Below are positions 35,497 to 43,987 of a stretch of 64,000 nucleotides of DNA, one piece after another; position 1 is the stretch's first letter, and the number at the start of each line of letters is the position of its first letter. The stretch is from DAOTWA01 sp963702935 (GTDB lineage Bacteria > Chloroflexota > Anaerolineae > Anaerolineales > Anaerolineaceae): assembly GCA_963702935.1 (NCBI GenBank), contig OY969772.1:1178001-1242000 (forward strand), given 5' to 3'. Position numbers and translations under genes: made by a program. The notes under the pieces are model-generated. The model was not told the origin of the DNA. It saw only the letters and a list, made by a program, of their open reading frames with translations, and did no database searches.

Positions 35497-36282
35497 ATGG
35501 CCTTTGCCACGGCGCCGGACGGCGCGCACCTCTATTATGAAGTCAGTGGAGCCGGCGACCCCCTCTTATTGGTAGCCGGTCGAGCCAACGACCACCATCT
35601 CTGGAACCTGATCCGCGGCGACTTCGCCCGGCGCTATCAGGTCGTCGTCTACGACCATCGCGGCACCGGGCAAAGCGACAAGCCCGAGCAGCCGCCTTAT
35701 TCCACCCAGGGGTTTGCCCGGGACGCGATCGCGATCCTGGATGATCTGGGCCTGCCCCGCGCCCACGTCTATGGGGTTTCCATGGGAGGGGCGGTGGGCC
35801 AATGGCTGGGCATCAATCATGGCGACCGCATCGGAGCGCTCGTGCTGGGCTGTAGCTCGCCGGGGGATGCGCACGGCGTGCGCCGCTCTGAAGAGGTTCA
35901 CGCCGTCATCGCCCAGCCCGACTCACCCAAGGTGATGGACCTGTTTTTCGCGCGCAAATCGGCCCTGCCGCGCTTCTACCTGAGCATGCGCGGGGCGGTC
36001 AAATACCCCATGCCCGCCTATGCCGAGCAGCTCCATGCCCTGGCCAGCAGCGAGCACGATTCCTGGGAACGCCTGCCCGAAATAACCGCGCCGACGCTCA
36101 TCCTGCACGGCAGCGACGATCGGGTAGTTCCGGTAGCGAACGCCCACCTGCTGGCGGAGCGCATCCCCGGCGCGCAGCTTCACCTGGTAAAGCGTGGCCG
36201 GCACATGTTCTTCATCGAGTTTCGCAAAGAAGTCGATCGTAGGGTGCTGGACTTCCTGGCGCACCACCCCCTTGTTGCTTGA
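35497..36282 (+). CDS. Alpha/beta hydrolase
   Basis: A 261-residue hydrolase with YDHRGTGQSDKP, the elbow GVSMGG (S95), aspartate in LILHGSDDRVVP and histidine in KRGRHMFF. This is the standard layout of ester and lactone hydrolases, including RutD-like enzymes. No leader peptide. It lies 37 nt after the HD gene and may be co-transcribed. Confidence 0.85.
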   Translation: MAFATAPDGAHLYYEVSGAGDPLLLVAGRANDHHLWNLIRGDFARRYQVVVYDHRGTGQSDKPEQPPYSTQGFARDAIAILDDLGLPRAHVYGVSMGGAVGQWLGINHGDRIGALVLGCSSPGDAHGVRRSEEVHAVIAQPDSPKVMDLFFARKSALPRFYLSMRGAVKYPMPAYAEQLHALASSEHDSWERLPEITAPTLILHGSDDRVVPVANAHLLAERIPGAQLHLVKRGRHMFFIEFRKEVDRRVLDFLAHHPLVA

Positions 36283-36419
36283 AGAAGGAAGAAATCGCTC
36301 ACCAGGTAGCGGATTCTCTAGGCCGGATAGGGCGCTCGCGGAAGCGGCAGGCGAAAGCCTGGTCGCGCCGGGTCAGCCATTTTCGGAAAAAGAGGGGCAG
36401 CCGGGAGAGCGCTTCGGTC

Positions 36420-36689
36420 TTAATAGGGGTAGCGGGCCTGTAAGAAATCGATGCGACCTTCCCGCACCAGGTACACAATTCGATGCTCTTGCGTCAATCT
36501 TCTCGACCATGCGCCCGGGATAAGGTACTTGAGCGGTTCCGGCTTCCCAATCCCTTCGAAGGGGCTTCGCAAGATGTCTTCGATCAAGTCGAACGCTCTC
36601 AGCGCCAGCTTTCGGTCGGTTTCCACCCAGTAACGCAAGTCTTCGATGAACTCCGGCTGGAATACCGCCAGGCGCTCTTTTTTACTCAC
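36420..36689 (-). CDS. yoeB: YoeB-family toxin with altered C-terminal catalytic histidine
   Basis: An 89-residue RelE/YoeB ribosome-dependent mRNase. It aligns well with E. coli YoeB: FEGIGKPEPLK contains the catalytic glutamate and WSRRLTQEHRIVY the catalytic arginine. The C-terminus ends QARYPY where E. coli has CRYHY, so the catalytic histidine is proline (P88, codon at 36426-36428). Activity is therefore doubtful. It overlaps the antitoxin gene by 4 nt. Confidence 0.85.
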   Translation of the reverse strand: MSKKERLAVFQPEFIEDLRYWVETDRKLALRAFDLIEDILRSPFEGIGKPEPLKYLIPGAWSRRLTQEHRIVYLVREGRIDFLQARYPY

Positions 36690-36961
36690 AGATCAATCTC
36701 ACGGCGCACGTCTTCAAGGGTTTGCAAAGCGCCTTCGCCCTTCAAGGCGCGCCCCAATGCGGTCAGCAGGCGCTCAGCGTTGGCAGGAGAGCGCAAGAGG
36801 TAAGCGGTTTCCATCAGACTCTCGAGTTCTGAGGCGGCAATCATCGCCACTTCTTCTTCACCACGACGTTGAATGATGACCACCTCGCGATTATGGGTCA
36901 CTTGATCCAATAGCTTGGCCAGCCCGTCGCGCGCCTGGGTATAAGTTGTTTGAATGGTCAT
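36686..36961 (-). CDS. yefM: YefM/Phd-family antitoxin
   Basis: The 91-residue product has a Phd fold, TTYTQARDGLAKLLDQVTHN then VVIIQRRGEEEVAMIAASEL and a leucine-rich tail that binds the toxin. The ATG at 36961 follows TTGGAGGC; a longer reading frame to 37015 runs through the promoter. It represses its own operon through the palindrome at 36976-36994. Confidence 0.85.
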   Translation of the reverse strand: MTIQTTYTQARDGLAKLLDQVTHNREVVIIQRRGEEEVAMIAASELESLMETAYLLRSPANAERLLTALGRALKGEGALQTLEDVRREIDL

Positions 36962-36975
36962 TTTTGCCTCCAATA

Positions 36976-37015
36976 TGTACAGACTTACTGTACAGCATAT
37001 TGGACGATTTGTCAA
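36976..37015 (-). promoter_or_regulatory. yefM-yoeB promoter and operator
   Basis: Minus-strand TTGACA (37015-37010), 17-nt spacer, TACAGT (36992-36987). The palindrome TGTACAG-N5-CTGTACA (36976-36994) overlaps the -10 box and start site; TGTAC(A) cores are typical for YefM. Confidence 0.8.
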
Positions 37016-37020
37016 TAACA

Positions 37021-37050
37021 GGGCATCCAGGCCGCGCGACCTGGATGCCC
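37021..37050 (-). terminator. 11-bp hairpin after the sortase gene
   Basis: GGGCATCCAGG (37021-37031) and CCTGGATGCCC (37040-37050) are perfect complements. On the minus strand it follows the stop of the sortase gene by 29 nt and precedes the yefM promoter. Confidence 0.65.
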
Positions 37051-37078
37051 CGGGTTTCGAAAAGCGGTTTGAAAATGA

Positions 37079-39181
37079 TTATTCTTGCGCCACGCTGACC
37101 CGCACGGCGCGCACCATGCGCCGCAGCGAGTAGTCGTTCCACAAGATGTGGTAATCCTCGCAGGTCAGCAGGGTGACCCAATCGAGCTTCTCGTGCTGCA
37201 GCGCCACACTCGTCTGGCTGGGCCAGACCGTGCGGCTTTCACGCACTTCGTAGGTATACACCTGCCCAAAGGCGTGGATCTTGATCTGGTCGCCGTATTT
37301 CAAATCCTTCAGATGGACGAACACCCCGGGGGTATCGTCGGCGTTCCACACGTGGCCGGTCAGGAGGGTATTGCCTGCCCAGGTGGGAAAGGCGGTCCCA
37401 TCCAGGTACCCAACGTCATCCCCCAACCAGCTTACATCCCAGCTATCCCCGGATTGCGGCACACCCGCGATGGGTGCCTTCACGCCAAGCGCCGGGATCT
37501 CCAGTGTCAGTACAGTAGCGCTGTAGGCTTTCTCCGCGGGTTGAGCCGGCAGCTTCGTCATCCCGCCCGGCGCAAAGCCGGTCTGCGGCAGGCTGCCGGC
37601 CTGGGAAGCCTTCGTGGGAGTCGCCGTGGCTGTGGGGATAGCCGTTGCGGTGGGAGCAGGCGTGGCCGTAGGGGCGGCCGTGGGGGTGGCTGTGGCAGGC
37701 GCGCTCACGTTGAAATTGATTTGCGCGTCGCCGGCGCCGTTATTCAGCTTGAGCCCCAGGGCGCCCCAAATCGAGGTGGTGCCACACACGAACAGGCGGT
37801 AGTGGCCGGCCGAAAGCGCGCCGGCCAGCGTCAGCGTGGCCGTGTAGGGACCGTCACCGTTGTTGTTCGAGTAGACCGCGCTCGAGAGGGTTTGCTGCAC
37901 GTCGTCCGCCGCCGGGCCGGCTTTGCACGAGGCGGTATCGAAGCTGCCGTTGGCGCCTCTTTCGATCAGCAAGTAATTGGCCAGATTATCCGCCGCTTTC
38001 AGCGAGCCGTCGTTCAGCACGTCCGTATTGAACGTTACCGTGATGCTCTGCGGGCCAGACACGGTAGCATTCTCTGCGGGATCGGAGGCCGTCACCGCCG
38101 GCGTCACCGCGCCGTACTCGTACGCGCCAATGTCGCAATTGAACGTGCCAATGCCATAGCCGTCCAGCGGGCGCGTGACGCCGCGCTGGTCGGTGGCTGG
38201 GGCGCTGTTGCAGCCGGGGATGGCGTCGATTGCCGGGCTGTCGGCCAGCAAGGCGTGCGTGGAGGTCGGGCCGCCATTATTCTGCAGGGCGCCCAACAGG
38301 GGGTCGGGGCCTGATCCAGGGTAGACGCCATTCTGGTCCGTGCCGGGGTTGGCCGCCGATACGATGCTGCACGCGCCGCCCGGCGTGCGGATCAGGTTGT
38401 AACCGTAAGACTGGATATCGCTGTTGGGGGTGTAGCAATCCGGCCCCCAATAGGCATGGCCGTTATTCCCGGCGATGATCGTGTTGCGCAGGCTGGCTGC
38501 GCCAACGTTCTCCAGTCCGCCACCGCCATTGTTGCCGCCATTGGCGCTGTTATTCGTGATCGTGCTGCTGTTGATGGCCAGCGTACCCATGTTGAGGATG
38601 CCGCCGGCATCAAAAGTAGAGCTGTTGCCGCTGACGGTACAGTTAGTCATCGCCAGGCTGGAACCCTCATTGATGAGAATGCCGCCGCCGGAATTCAAGC
38701 CCGTGAGCGAGTTGTTGAGGACGGCGCAATCCTGCAAAGTGACTGCCGTGCCGGCGCCGCTGATGTTGAGACCGGCGCCCCCGGTGGAGAGACCATTCTG
38801 GATCGCCAGGTCGCTGATGGTCACCGTCCCGGCGGTGATGTTGAATACCCGCGAGGCGTCGTTGCCGCTGACGGCCACGCCGGGCGCGTCCGCCAGGCCG
38901 GTAAGGGTCAGGCTTTTAGCGATGCTCAACTCGCCGCTGGCCAGAGTGATGGTTTGCCCGGCCAGGCTGGAGTCGAAGGAGATCGTCCCGCCCGTACATA
39001 CCTCGCTAATCGCCTGGCGCAAGGAGCCCGCGCCGCTATCGTTGGCGTTAGTGACGATGACGGACGAGGGGCAGCTAATCGCCTGCGCCGTTCCACCCGG
39101 CAGGGAGACTCCCCCTAGCGCCAAACCAGCCAGCAGGAAGATACGCAAAATAATTCCACGATCGAAAATCCGGCCTTTCAT
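37079..39181 (-). CDS. Secreted beta-helix protein with LPQTG motif fused to a sortase domain
   Basis: A 700-residue surface protein. A signal peptide (about residues 1-34) precedes a right-handed beta-helix with choice-of-anchor repeats to about 360, then an Ig-like domain to about 495. A Pro/Thr/Ala-rich linker ends in LPQTG at 531-535. The last 150 residues are a class E/F-like sortase with TGHVW (His near 605), C674 in LLTCEDYH and the arginine in SLRRM. The protein thus holds both a sortase and a sorting-like motif. The ATG at 39181 follows GGGGAGGAC; a longer frame lacks a ribosome site. Confidence 0.8.
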   Translation of the reverse strand: MKGRIFDRGIILRIFLLAGLALGGVSLPGGTAQAISCPSSVIVTNANDSGAGSLRQAISEVCTGGTISFDSSLAGQTITLASGELSIAKSLTLTGLADAPGVAVSGNDASRVFNITAGTVTISDLAIQNGLSTGGAGLNISGAGTAVTLQDCAVLNNSLTGLNSGGGILINEGSSLAMTNCTVSGNSSTFDAGGILNMGTLAINSSTITNNSANGGNNGGGGLENVGAASLRNTIIAGNNGHAYWGPDCYTPNSDIQSYGYNLIRTPGGACSIVSAANPGTDQNGVYPGSGPDPLLGALQNNGGPTSTHALLADSPAIDAIPGCNSAPATDQRGVTRPLDGYGIGTFNCDIGAYEYGAVTPAVTASDPAENATVSGPQSITVTFNTDVLNDGSLKAADNLANYLLIERGANGSFDTASCKAGPAADDVQQTLSSAVYSNNNGDGPYTATLTLAGALSAGHYRLFVCGTTSIWGALGLKLNNGAGDAQINFNVSAPATATPTAAPTATPAPTATAIPTATATPTKASQAGSLPQTGFAPGGMTKLPAQPAEKAYSATVLTLEIPALGVKAPIAGVPQSGDSWDVSWLGDDVGYLDGTAFPTWAGNTLLTGHVWNADDTPGVFVHLKDLKYGDQIKIHAFGQVYTYEVRESRTVWPSQTSVALQHEKLDWVTLLTCEDYHILWNDYSLRRMVRAVRVSVAQE

Positions 39182-39463
39182 CCTGTCCTCCCCAAGCAAA
39201 TTCCGCAAAGCGAGCCAATACGCTTTGCGGCCAAAAACAAGATTGGAAAAATAATCGCGAAAAATCAAGAAATCAAACCTTATTATAACTTAAAGGAAGA
39301 AATATATAACCTGTTTAACCGCTCTCTCCTCTTGCTCCTCAAAATTCCCCCTTGCGGAGCCAGAGCATCCGCGCTATTATCTCCTCGACTTTCCTGGCCT
39401 CGTCGCCCGGCGCAGCCCCACCCGAAGGATAGGCGCAGCTTCTCCAGCCAAAGGCAGCCACTC

Positions 39464-39829
39464 ATGGATACAGACAGCCCAACCGTAAGACTTTGCATAG
39501 AAGGCACGCGCGCCGAGTTCGAAGGCAGGATCGACGATGCGCGCGCCCTTTACTGGCAGGCCTGGGAAGCTTCCAGAGATGACTATGACGCCTGTATCGC
39601 TGCGCACTACGTAGCTCGACACCAAGCCACCCCCCAGGACACGCTGAGCTGGAACCTGGAAGCGTTAGCCCGCGCCGATGAGGTGGGAGACGACCGGGTA
39701 CAAAGCTTCTATCCATCCCTCTACGTGAATTTGGGTCACTCTTACGAAATGCTCGGCAACCAGGCCGAAGCGAGGCGTTATTACAAGCTGGCCGCCGATC
39801 TGGGTCTCGTCCATCCAGGCGGCGAATGA
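39464..39829 (+). CDS. Small TPR-like helical protein
   Basis: The 121-residue protein holds helical pairs resembling tetratricopeptide repeats (AEFEGRIDDARALYWQAWEA; NLGHSYEMLGNQAEARRYYK). It is probably a cytosolic scaffold. The ATG at 39464 begins MDTDSPTVRLCIEG; the frame extends upstream but only into low-complexity sequence. No clear ribosome site. Function unknown. Confidence 0.65.
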   Translation: MDTDSPTVRLCIEGTRAEFEGRIDDARALYWQAWEASRDDYDACIAAHYVARHQATPQDTLSWNLEALARADEVGDDRVQSFYPSLYVNLGHSYEMLGNQAEARRYYKLAADLGLVHPGGE

Positions 39830-39896
39830 GGCGTTGGCTCAGCCCGGCATCCCTCAAACGGGGGATAGGAACTGCTCCGTTCCTCCCCCGAACGTC

Positions 39897-39926
39897 AGAC
39901 AGAGCGGTCGAAAGATCGCTCTGTCT
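39897..39926 (+). terminator. Terminator-like hairpin with GAAA tetraloop
   Basis: AGACAGAGCGGTC (39897-39909), loop GAAA, GATCGCTCTGTCT (39914-39926): 13 pairs including one G-U. Weak T-run. Ends the TPR gene. Confidence 0.65.
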
Positions 39927-39946
39927 CGTTCTATAAGTCACCCAGG

Positions 39947-40212
39947 TCAGGGATTACACCCAACCCTAAAGATGCTATGCTTAGGGTGATGGAAGCTACC
40001 CACGCGTCCCGGAAACCCCACATCCATCTTTTCCCCGCAAACGTGCTTATGGATCGGTAACAGGATACGGAATCAAAGGGCTTGCTGTCCTCCACAACCG
40101 GGCTCTCGGGACGCTGGCAGCCGAAAGCAACCGGCCAGCTCGTGGAAGGCCGGGTGGTTGCGAGTAGAGAAAGGTATAAGCTTGAAGTCAAGGAGAACCA
40201 AGGAGAAACACA
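39947..40212 (+). promoter_or_regulatory. Structured leader region of the flavoprotein gene
   Basis: No gene is seen here. ACCCTAA/TTAGGGT (39963-39987) and GCAACC-GGCC with GGCCGG-GGTTGC (40117-40161) form hairpins. Two tandem AAGGAGAA sites precede the ATG at 40213. No known riboswitch class is recognised. Confidence 0.3.
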
Positions 40213-41955
40213 ATGAGTAACAATAAGGAAGAGAAGAAGATCGTTAGCCGCAGAGACTTCATCAAGGGGGCTGCCGTGGTCGCCGGCGGCGGCGTCCTGG
40301 CGAGCTGCGCTCCCAAAATAGCCGGCACCCCCACCGCCGAGTTGACTACAGCGGCCGCAGTAGCGCCAGGAGCGATGACCGCCGCACAGGCAGCCCAAAA
40401 ATGGAGCTTCGAAATTCCTCCCGATCCGATCCCGGACAGCCAGATCGCCAACACCGTGACGGCAGACATCATCGTGGTGGGCGCCGGCACGTCGGGTCTG
40501 GTGTGCGCCAACTCCGCCGCCGAAAATGGCGCCAAAGTCGTGCTGATCTCCGGCAGCAAGGGCAACATCGCTCGCGGCGGCTCCAACCACGCCATGAACA
40601 GCAAAACGATGCAGGCAGCCAACTTCCCCATCCCGGACACCAACGAATTCTTCAGAAGAGAGCTGGCCGCCGTATCCTATGACGTCGATCAGGACAAGTG
40701 GTGGAAGTTCGCCAACAACAGCGAAGAGGCCATGAACTGGCTGATCGACAAGATGGAAGCCGCCGGCTACCAGACCGTGCTGGAAATCGGCTATACCGAT
40801 CCCAATAACGGCCCGATGGATATGCCGGTGGGCTCTCACTCGTGGATCAGCAAGGATATGACCATGGCGGGATCTGGCCAACAGTTCGTGGTGGACACCC
40901 TGGCCAAGACGGCTCAGGCCGCCGGGGTGCAGGTTATCTACCAGACGGTGGCCGAGCAGCTCGTGCGTGAGAACAACAACACCGGGCGCGTCACCGCCGT
41001 GATCGCCAAGGGAACAGACGGCACCTACACCAAATACGTCGGAACCAAGGGCATCGTCCTGGCCACGGGCGACTTCTCCGCCGACAAAGACATGATGACT
41101 AAATATTGCCCTATGGCTCTGCCGCTGCTCAACAACACCGGCGATCAGGGCTACGACACGGGCCTCAAAGTGGGCGGCCTGTACAAGGGCGACGGGCAGA
41201 AGATGGGCCTGTGGGTCGGCGCTGCCTGGCAGAAGACGTTTCCTAATCCTCCCATGATCCTGGTGGGCCCGGGAGGGTCAGGCCTTCCGGCTCCACAGCC
41301 CTACGGCGGTCACTCCGGATTGCTCATCAACAAGAACGGCTACCGCTACGGCAACGAAGACAACACCTGCGCCTACGCGGCTCTCACGCAGATGCACCAG
41401 CCGGACTTGCAGGCCTATGCCATCTGGGGCACGAACTACGCGGAAGGCGCCGCCCCCTGGTATTCCTTCGGGATGATCCGCGGCGCCGATCCGGTTGCCC
41501 CTGCCGACATGCTCAAGTCGTGGGATGCAGCCGTAAACGCCAAGACCATGGTCAAGGGCAACACTGTCGAGGAAGTCATCGCGGCGTTGGGCCTGCCGGC
41601 GGACGCGACGAAAGCCACGGTGGACCGCTACAACGGGTTCTGCAAGAGCGGCGTGGACGCCGATTACCACAAGCGCAAGGAGCTGCTGGTTCCCATCGAT
41701 ACCGCGCCTTTCTATGGGGCAGCCGGCGGGGCGCCTACCTTCCTCACCGTGATGGGCGGCCTGCGCACCAATCTCAACATGCAGGTGTGCGACGAGAATG
41801 ACCAGCCCATCCCGGGTCTCTTCAACGTCGGCACCATGGTCGGCGACTATTTTGCCAACGCCTACAACTTCATCATCCAGGGCAACAACCTGGGCACCAA
41901 CTGCGTGACCTACGGTTACCTGACCGGTCGGGCGATTGCCAAGGGAGAGATCTAG
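40213..41955 (+). CDS. Tat-exported lipoprotein flavoenzyme, FAD-binding_2 (fumarate reductase/ketosteroid dehydrogenase-like)
   Basis: A 580-residue flavoprotein. The twin-arginine motif SRRDFIK (residues 12-18) is followed by the lipobox LASC with C32, so it is exported folded with FAD and anchored outside. The dinucleotide motif VVGAGTSGL and the late GLFNVGTMVGDYFANAYNF...GNNLGTNC (in parts) define FAD_binding_2 enzymes. Family members reduce or dehydrogenate organic acids, enones or steroids. A terminator separates it from the next operon. Confidence 0.85.
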   Translation: MSNNKEEKKIVSRRDFIKGAAVVAGGGVLASCAPKIAGTPTAELTTAAAVAPGAMTAAQAAQKWSFEIPPDPIPDSQIANTVTADIIVVGAGTSGLVCANSAAENGAKVVLISGSKGNIARGGSNHAMNSKTMQAANFPIPDTNEFFRRELAAVSYDVDQDKWWKFANNSEEAMNWLIDKMEAAGYQTVLEIGYTDPNNGPMDMPVGSHSWISKDMTMAGSGQQFVVDTLAKTAQAAGVQVIYQTVAEQLVRENNNTGRVTAVIAKGTDGTYTKYVGTKGIVLATGDFSADKDMMTKYCPMALPLLNNTGDQGYDTGLKVGGLYKGDGQKMGLWVGAAWQKTFPNPPMILVGPGGSGLPAPQPYGGHSGLLINKNGYRYGNEDNTCAYAALTQMHQPDLQAYAIWGTNYAEGAAPWYSFGMIRGADPVAPADMLKSWDAAVNAKTMVKGNTVEEVIAALGLPADATKATVDRYNGFCKSGVDADYHKRKELLVPIDTAPFYGAAGGAPTFLTVMGGLRTNLNMQVCDENDQPIPGLFNVGTMVGDYFANAYNFIIQGNNLGTNCVTYGYLTGRAIAKGEI

Positions 41956-41997
41956 CAGCCCGCTTGGCACTTACCCTGCGATCTGAATTCTCGAAGA

Positions 41998-42040
41998 ATG
42001 GCCCCGGTGAGCGCATCATCGGGGCCATTTCATTTTCTTA
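41998..42040 (+). terminator. Intrinsic terminator of the flavoprotein gene
   Basis: ATGGCCCCG (41998-42006) and CGGGGCCAT (42020-42028) pair perfectly, followed by TTCATTTTCTT. Confidence 0.8.
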
Positions 42041-42051
42041 GATTATTCTTA

Positions 42052-42080
42052 TTGACATTCGGTGATTTCCGCATTAACAT
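42052..42080 (+). promoter_or_regulatory. Promoter of the GntR-led catabolic operon
   Basis: TTGACA (42052-42057), 17-nt spacer, TAACAT (42075-42080). The 94-nt leader holds the palindrome GTATATAC (42109-42116) and a small ACGGCG-TCT-CGCCGT hairpin followed by TTT, possible operator or attenuator. Confidence 0.65.
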
Positions 42081-42180
42081 ATAGAGGTCTAAACGTCTTG
42101 AACGGATTGTATATACGGCGTCTCGCCGTTTTATGGGTAGGGGCTAAATCAACTTATTCTGTCGGGAGAACCCTTTCCTT

Positions 42181-42909
42181 ATGGTCACGTTGAATAAAAC
42201 TGAAGGTATCCCCCTTTACGTGCAGATCCGCAAGACCCTCCGCGATGACATCGTCAATAAGGTGCTGGCCCCCGGTCAGAAGCTCCCCTCGGAAGACGAG
42301 CTGGCCGTCCGTTTCGGCGTCAGCCGCATGACGGTGCGCCAGGGGATTGCCGATTTGATCGACGAAGGGCTGCTCTACCGCCGGCACGGGGTGGGAACCT
42401 TCGTCTCCCAATCGCACATCGAGCGAGACCACACCCATCTCACCAGCTTCATGGAATCCGCCAAGGAAGAGGGCCTCGACGCCACCATTCGCTTGTTGAT
42501 CGCGGACATCCTGCCCGCCAAGCTCAAGGTGGCCCGCTCGCTCTCCCTCAATGAGGGCGACCTGGTCATCCGGGTGAAGACCCTGCGCTTCGTGGAGAAA
42601 ATCCCCATTACCGTCCACGACGCCTACGTCCCCTATAAACTGTTCCCCCAACTGCTGCAGGAAGACCTGGAAGCGCAACACCTGTGGGCCATCTTCGAAT
42701 CTTACGGGGTTCGCGTGAAGCGGGCCGTCCAGCGCTTGATGGCCCGCGAGGCCGAGGAAGAAATCGCCAGGCTGTTAGAGGTGGACGAAGGCGTGCCAAT
42801 CCTCTACAAAGAGCGCACGGTCTACCTGGACGATGGCACGCCGGTCGAGTTTACCTATTGCTATAACCGCGGTGACCGCTACTCCCTGACGGTGGTCATC
42901 GATCGCTAA
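42181..42909 (+). CDS. GntR-family regulator with UTRA domain (HutC subfamily)
   Basis: A 242-residue regulator. The GntR winged helix occupies residues 8-75 (GIPLYVQIRKTLRDDI, LPSEDELAVRFGVSRMTVRQ). The UTRA ligand-binding domain covers about 95-240 and ends PVEFTYCYNRGDRYSLTV. HutC-type members sense sugars or sugar phosphates and derepress adjacent catabolic genes. It heads the aldolase-HAD-DhaLK cluster and likely controls it. Confidence 0.9.
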   Translation: MVTLNKTEGIPLYVQIRKTLRDDIVNKVLAPGQKLPSEDELAVRFGVSRMTVRQGIADLIDEGLLYRRHGVGTFVSQSHIERDHTHLTSFMESAKEEGLDATIRLLIADILPAKLKVARSLSLNEGDLVIRVKTLRFVEKIPITVHDAYVPYKLFPQLLQEDLEAQHLWAIFESYGVRVKRAVQRLMAREAEEEIARLLEVDEGVPILYKERTVYLDDGTPVEFTYCYNRGDRYSLTVVIDR

Positions 42910-42948
42910 GACAACGAGTGGGCCGTAGACCCTGGATAGGGGAGGACC

Positions 42949-43083
42949 ATGGTCACAGTGAAAAACCGGGGAAAGGCAGAAAGCATTCTCGATAAAAGAA
43001 GGAGGAAAAGAAAAGAGGAAAAACAAGCTTTTCGGCGCGACCCTTATCTGGTATTCCCATTACTTCTAACATCGAAAAATTGA
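42949..43083 (+). CDS. Small basic ORF, possible remnant of a transporter permease
   Basis: 44 codons starting 3 nt after a strong GGGGAGGA site. The product is rich in Lys/Arg (KRRRKRKEEKQAFRRD) and then turns hydrophobic (PYLVFPLLLT) before stopping. A basic N-terminus followed by the first half of a membrane helix resembles the start of sugar ABC transporter permeases, so this may be what is left after a deletion. It could also be a true small protein. Confidence 0.4.
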   Translation: MVTVKNRGKAESILDKRRRKRKEEKQAFRRDPYLVFPLLLTSKN

Positions 43084-43126
43084 ATATTCTTTTAGTGCCG
43101 GTTTTTCCGGCAGGAAGGAATCGGAT

Positions 43127-43987
43127 ATGCCTGTTGTTCCTTTTAAGGAAATTCTGAAGGACGCATTCGATCGCAGATACGGAGTAGGGGCGTTTAACAT
43201 CGTCAACGACCTTACCCTCGAAGCGGTGCTGCAGGCTGCCGAAGAAGCGCGCTCGCCGGTGATCGTGCAAACCTCCGTCAAGACGGTCAAGGCTATCGGC
43301 CTCGACGTGCTGTACGGCATGTGGGAGGACATGACCCGCAAGATCACGGTGCCCGTCTGCCTTCACCTGGACCACTGCCCCGAGCGGGCGGTGATCAGCG
43401 CCTGCCTGGCCAAGGGCTGGGGATCGGTGCTATTCGACGCTTCCACCATGCCCCTGGAAGAAAACCGCCGCCAGTGCATCGAAGTGGTGGCCGAAGCCAA
43501 GCCCTATGGAGCGGGGGTGGAAGGCGAGATCGAGAGCATCAAAGGCGTGGAAGACGGGGTTGGCTCGGATGCCGAATCCAACCGCAAGACCCTGGAAGTC
43601 TCCCTGGACTTCATCCGCGCCACCGGCATCGACTGCTTCGCTCCGGCCATCGGCAACGCTCACGGCGTGTATAAAAGCACCCCCAAGCTGGACGCCGACC
43701 GGGTGACCGACATCGTCACGGCGCAACCCATCCCCATCGCGCTGCACGGCGGCACCGGGCTGACCGACGAGCAGTTCAAGGACCTGATCGCCCGCGGCTG
43801 CGCCAAGGTCAACATCTCTACGGCGCTGAAGATCACCTACATGAAATCCAACCTGGCTTTCTTGCGTGAGGCCGAGGCGGCCAACAAATGGGATCCCCCT
43901 TCCCTGTTCAAGCACGTCAATAAAGCCGTAAAGGAGATGGTGACCGGCTACTTGCAGACCTTTGGGTCTGTAGGGAAGGCAGCATGA
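43127..43987 (+). CDS. Class II fructose/tagatose-bisphosphate-type aldolase
   Basis: A zinc-dependent ketose-bisphosphate aldolase of 286 residues: GAFNIVN at the start, the zinc motif HLDHC near residue 81, GVEGEIES, and HGGTGL with KVNIST. It cleaves a ketose 1-phosphate or 1,6-bisphosphate to dihydroxyacetone phosphate and an aldehyde. Operon neighbours suggest an unusual sugar rather than glycolysis. An AGGAAGGA site lies upstream. It overlaps the HAD gene by 4 nt. Confidence 0.85.
   Translation: MPVVPFKEILKDAFDRRYGVGAFNIVNDLTLEAVLQAAEEARSPVIVQTSVKTVKAIGLDVLYGMWEDMTRKITVPVCLHLDHCPERAVISACLAKGWGSVLFDASTMPLEENRRQCIEVVAEAKPYGAGVEGEIESIKGVEDGVGSDAESNRKTLEVSLDFIRATGIDCFAPAIGNAHGVYKSTPKLDADRVTDIVTAQPIPIALHGGTGLTDEQFKDLIARGCAKVNISTALKITYMKSNLAFLREAEAANKWDPPSLFKHVNKAVKEMVTGYLQTFGSVGKAA

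Noticed and set aside
42115..42132. Attenuator before the GntR gene
   Set aside because: The stem is only 6 bp with a 3-nt loop and a short T-run; kept as a remark only.
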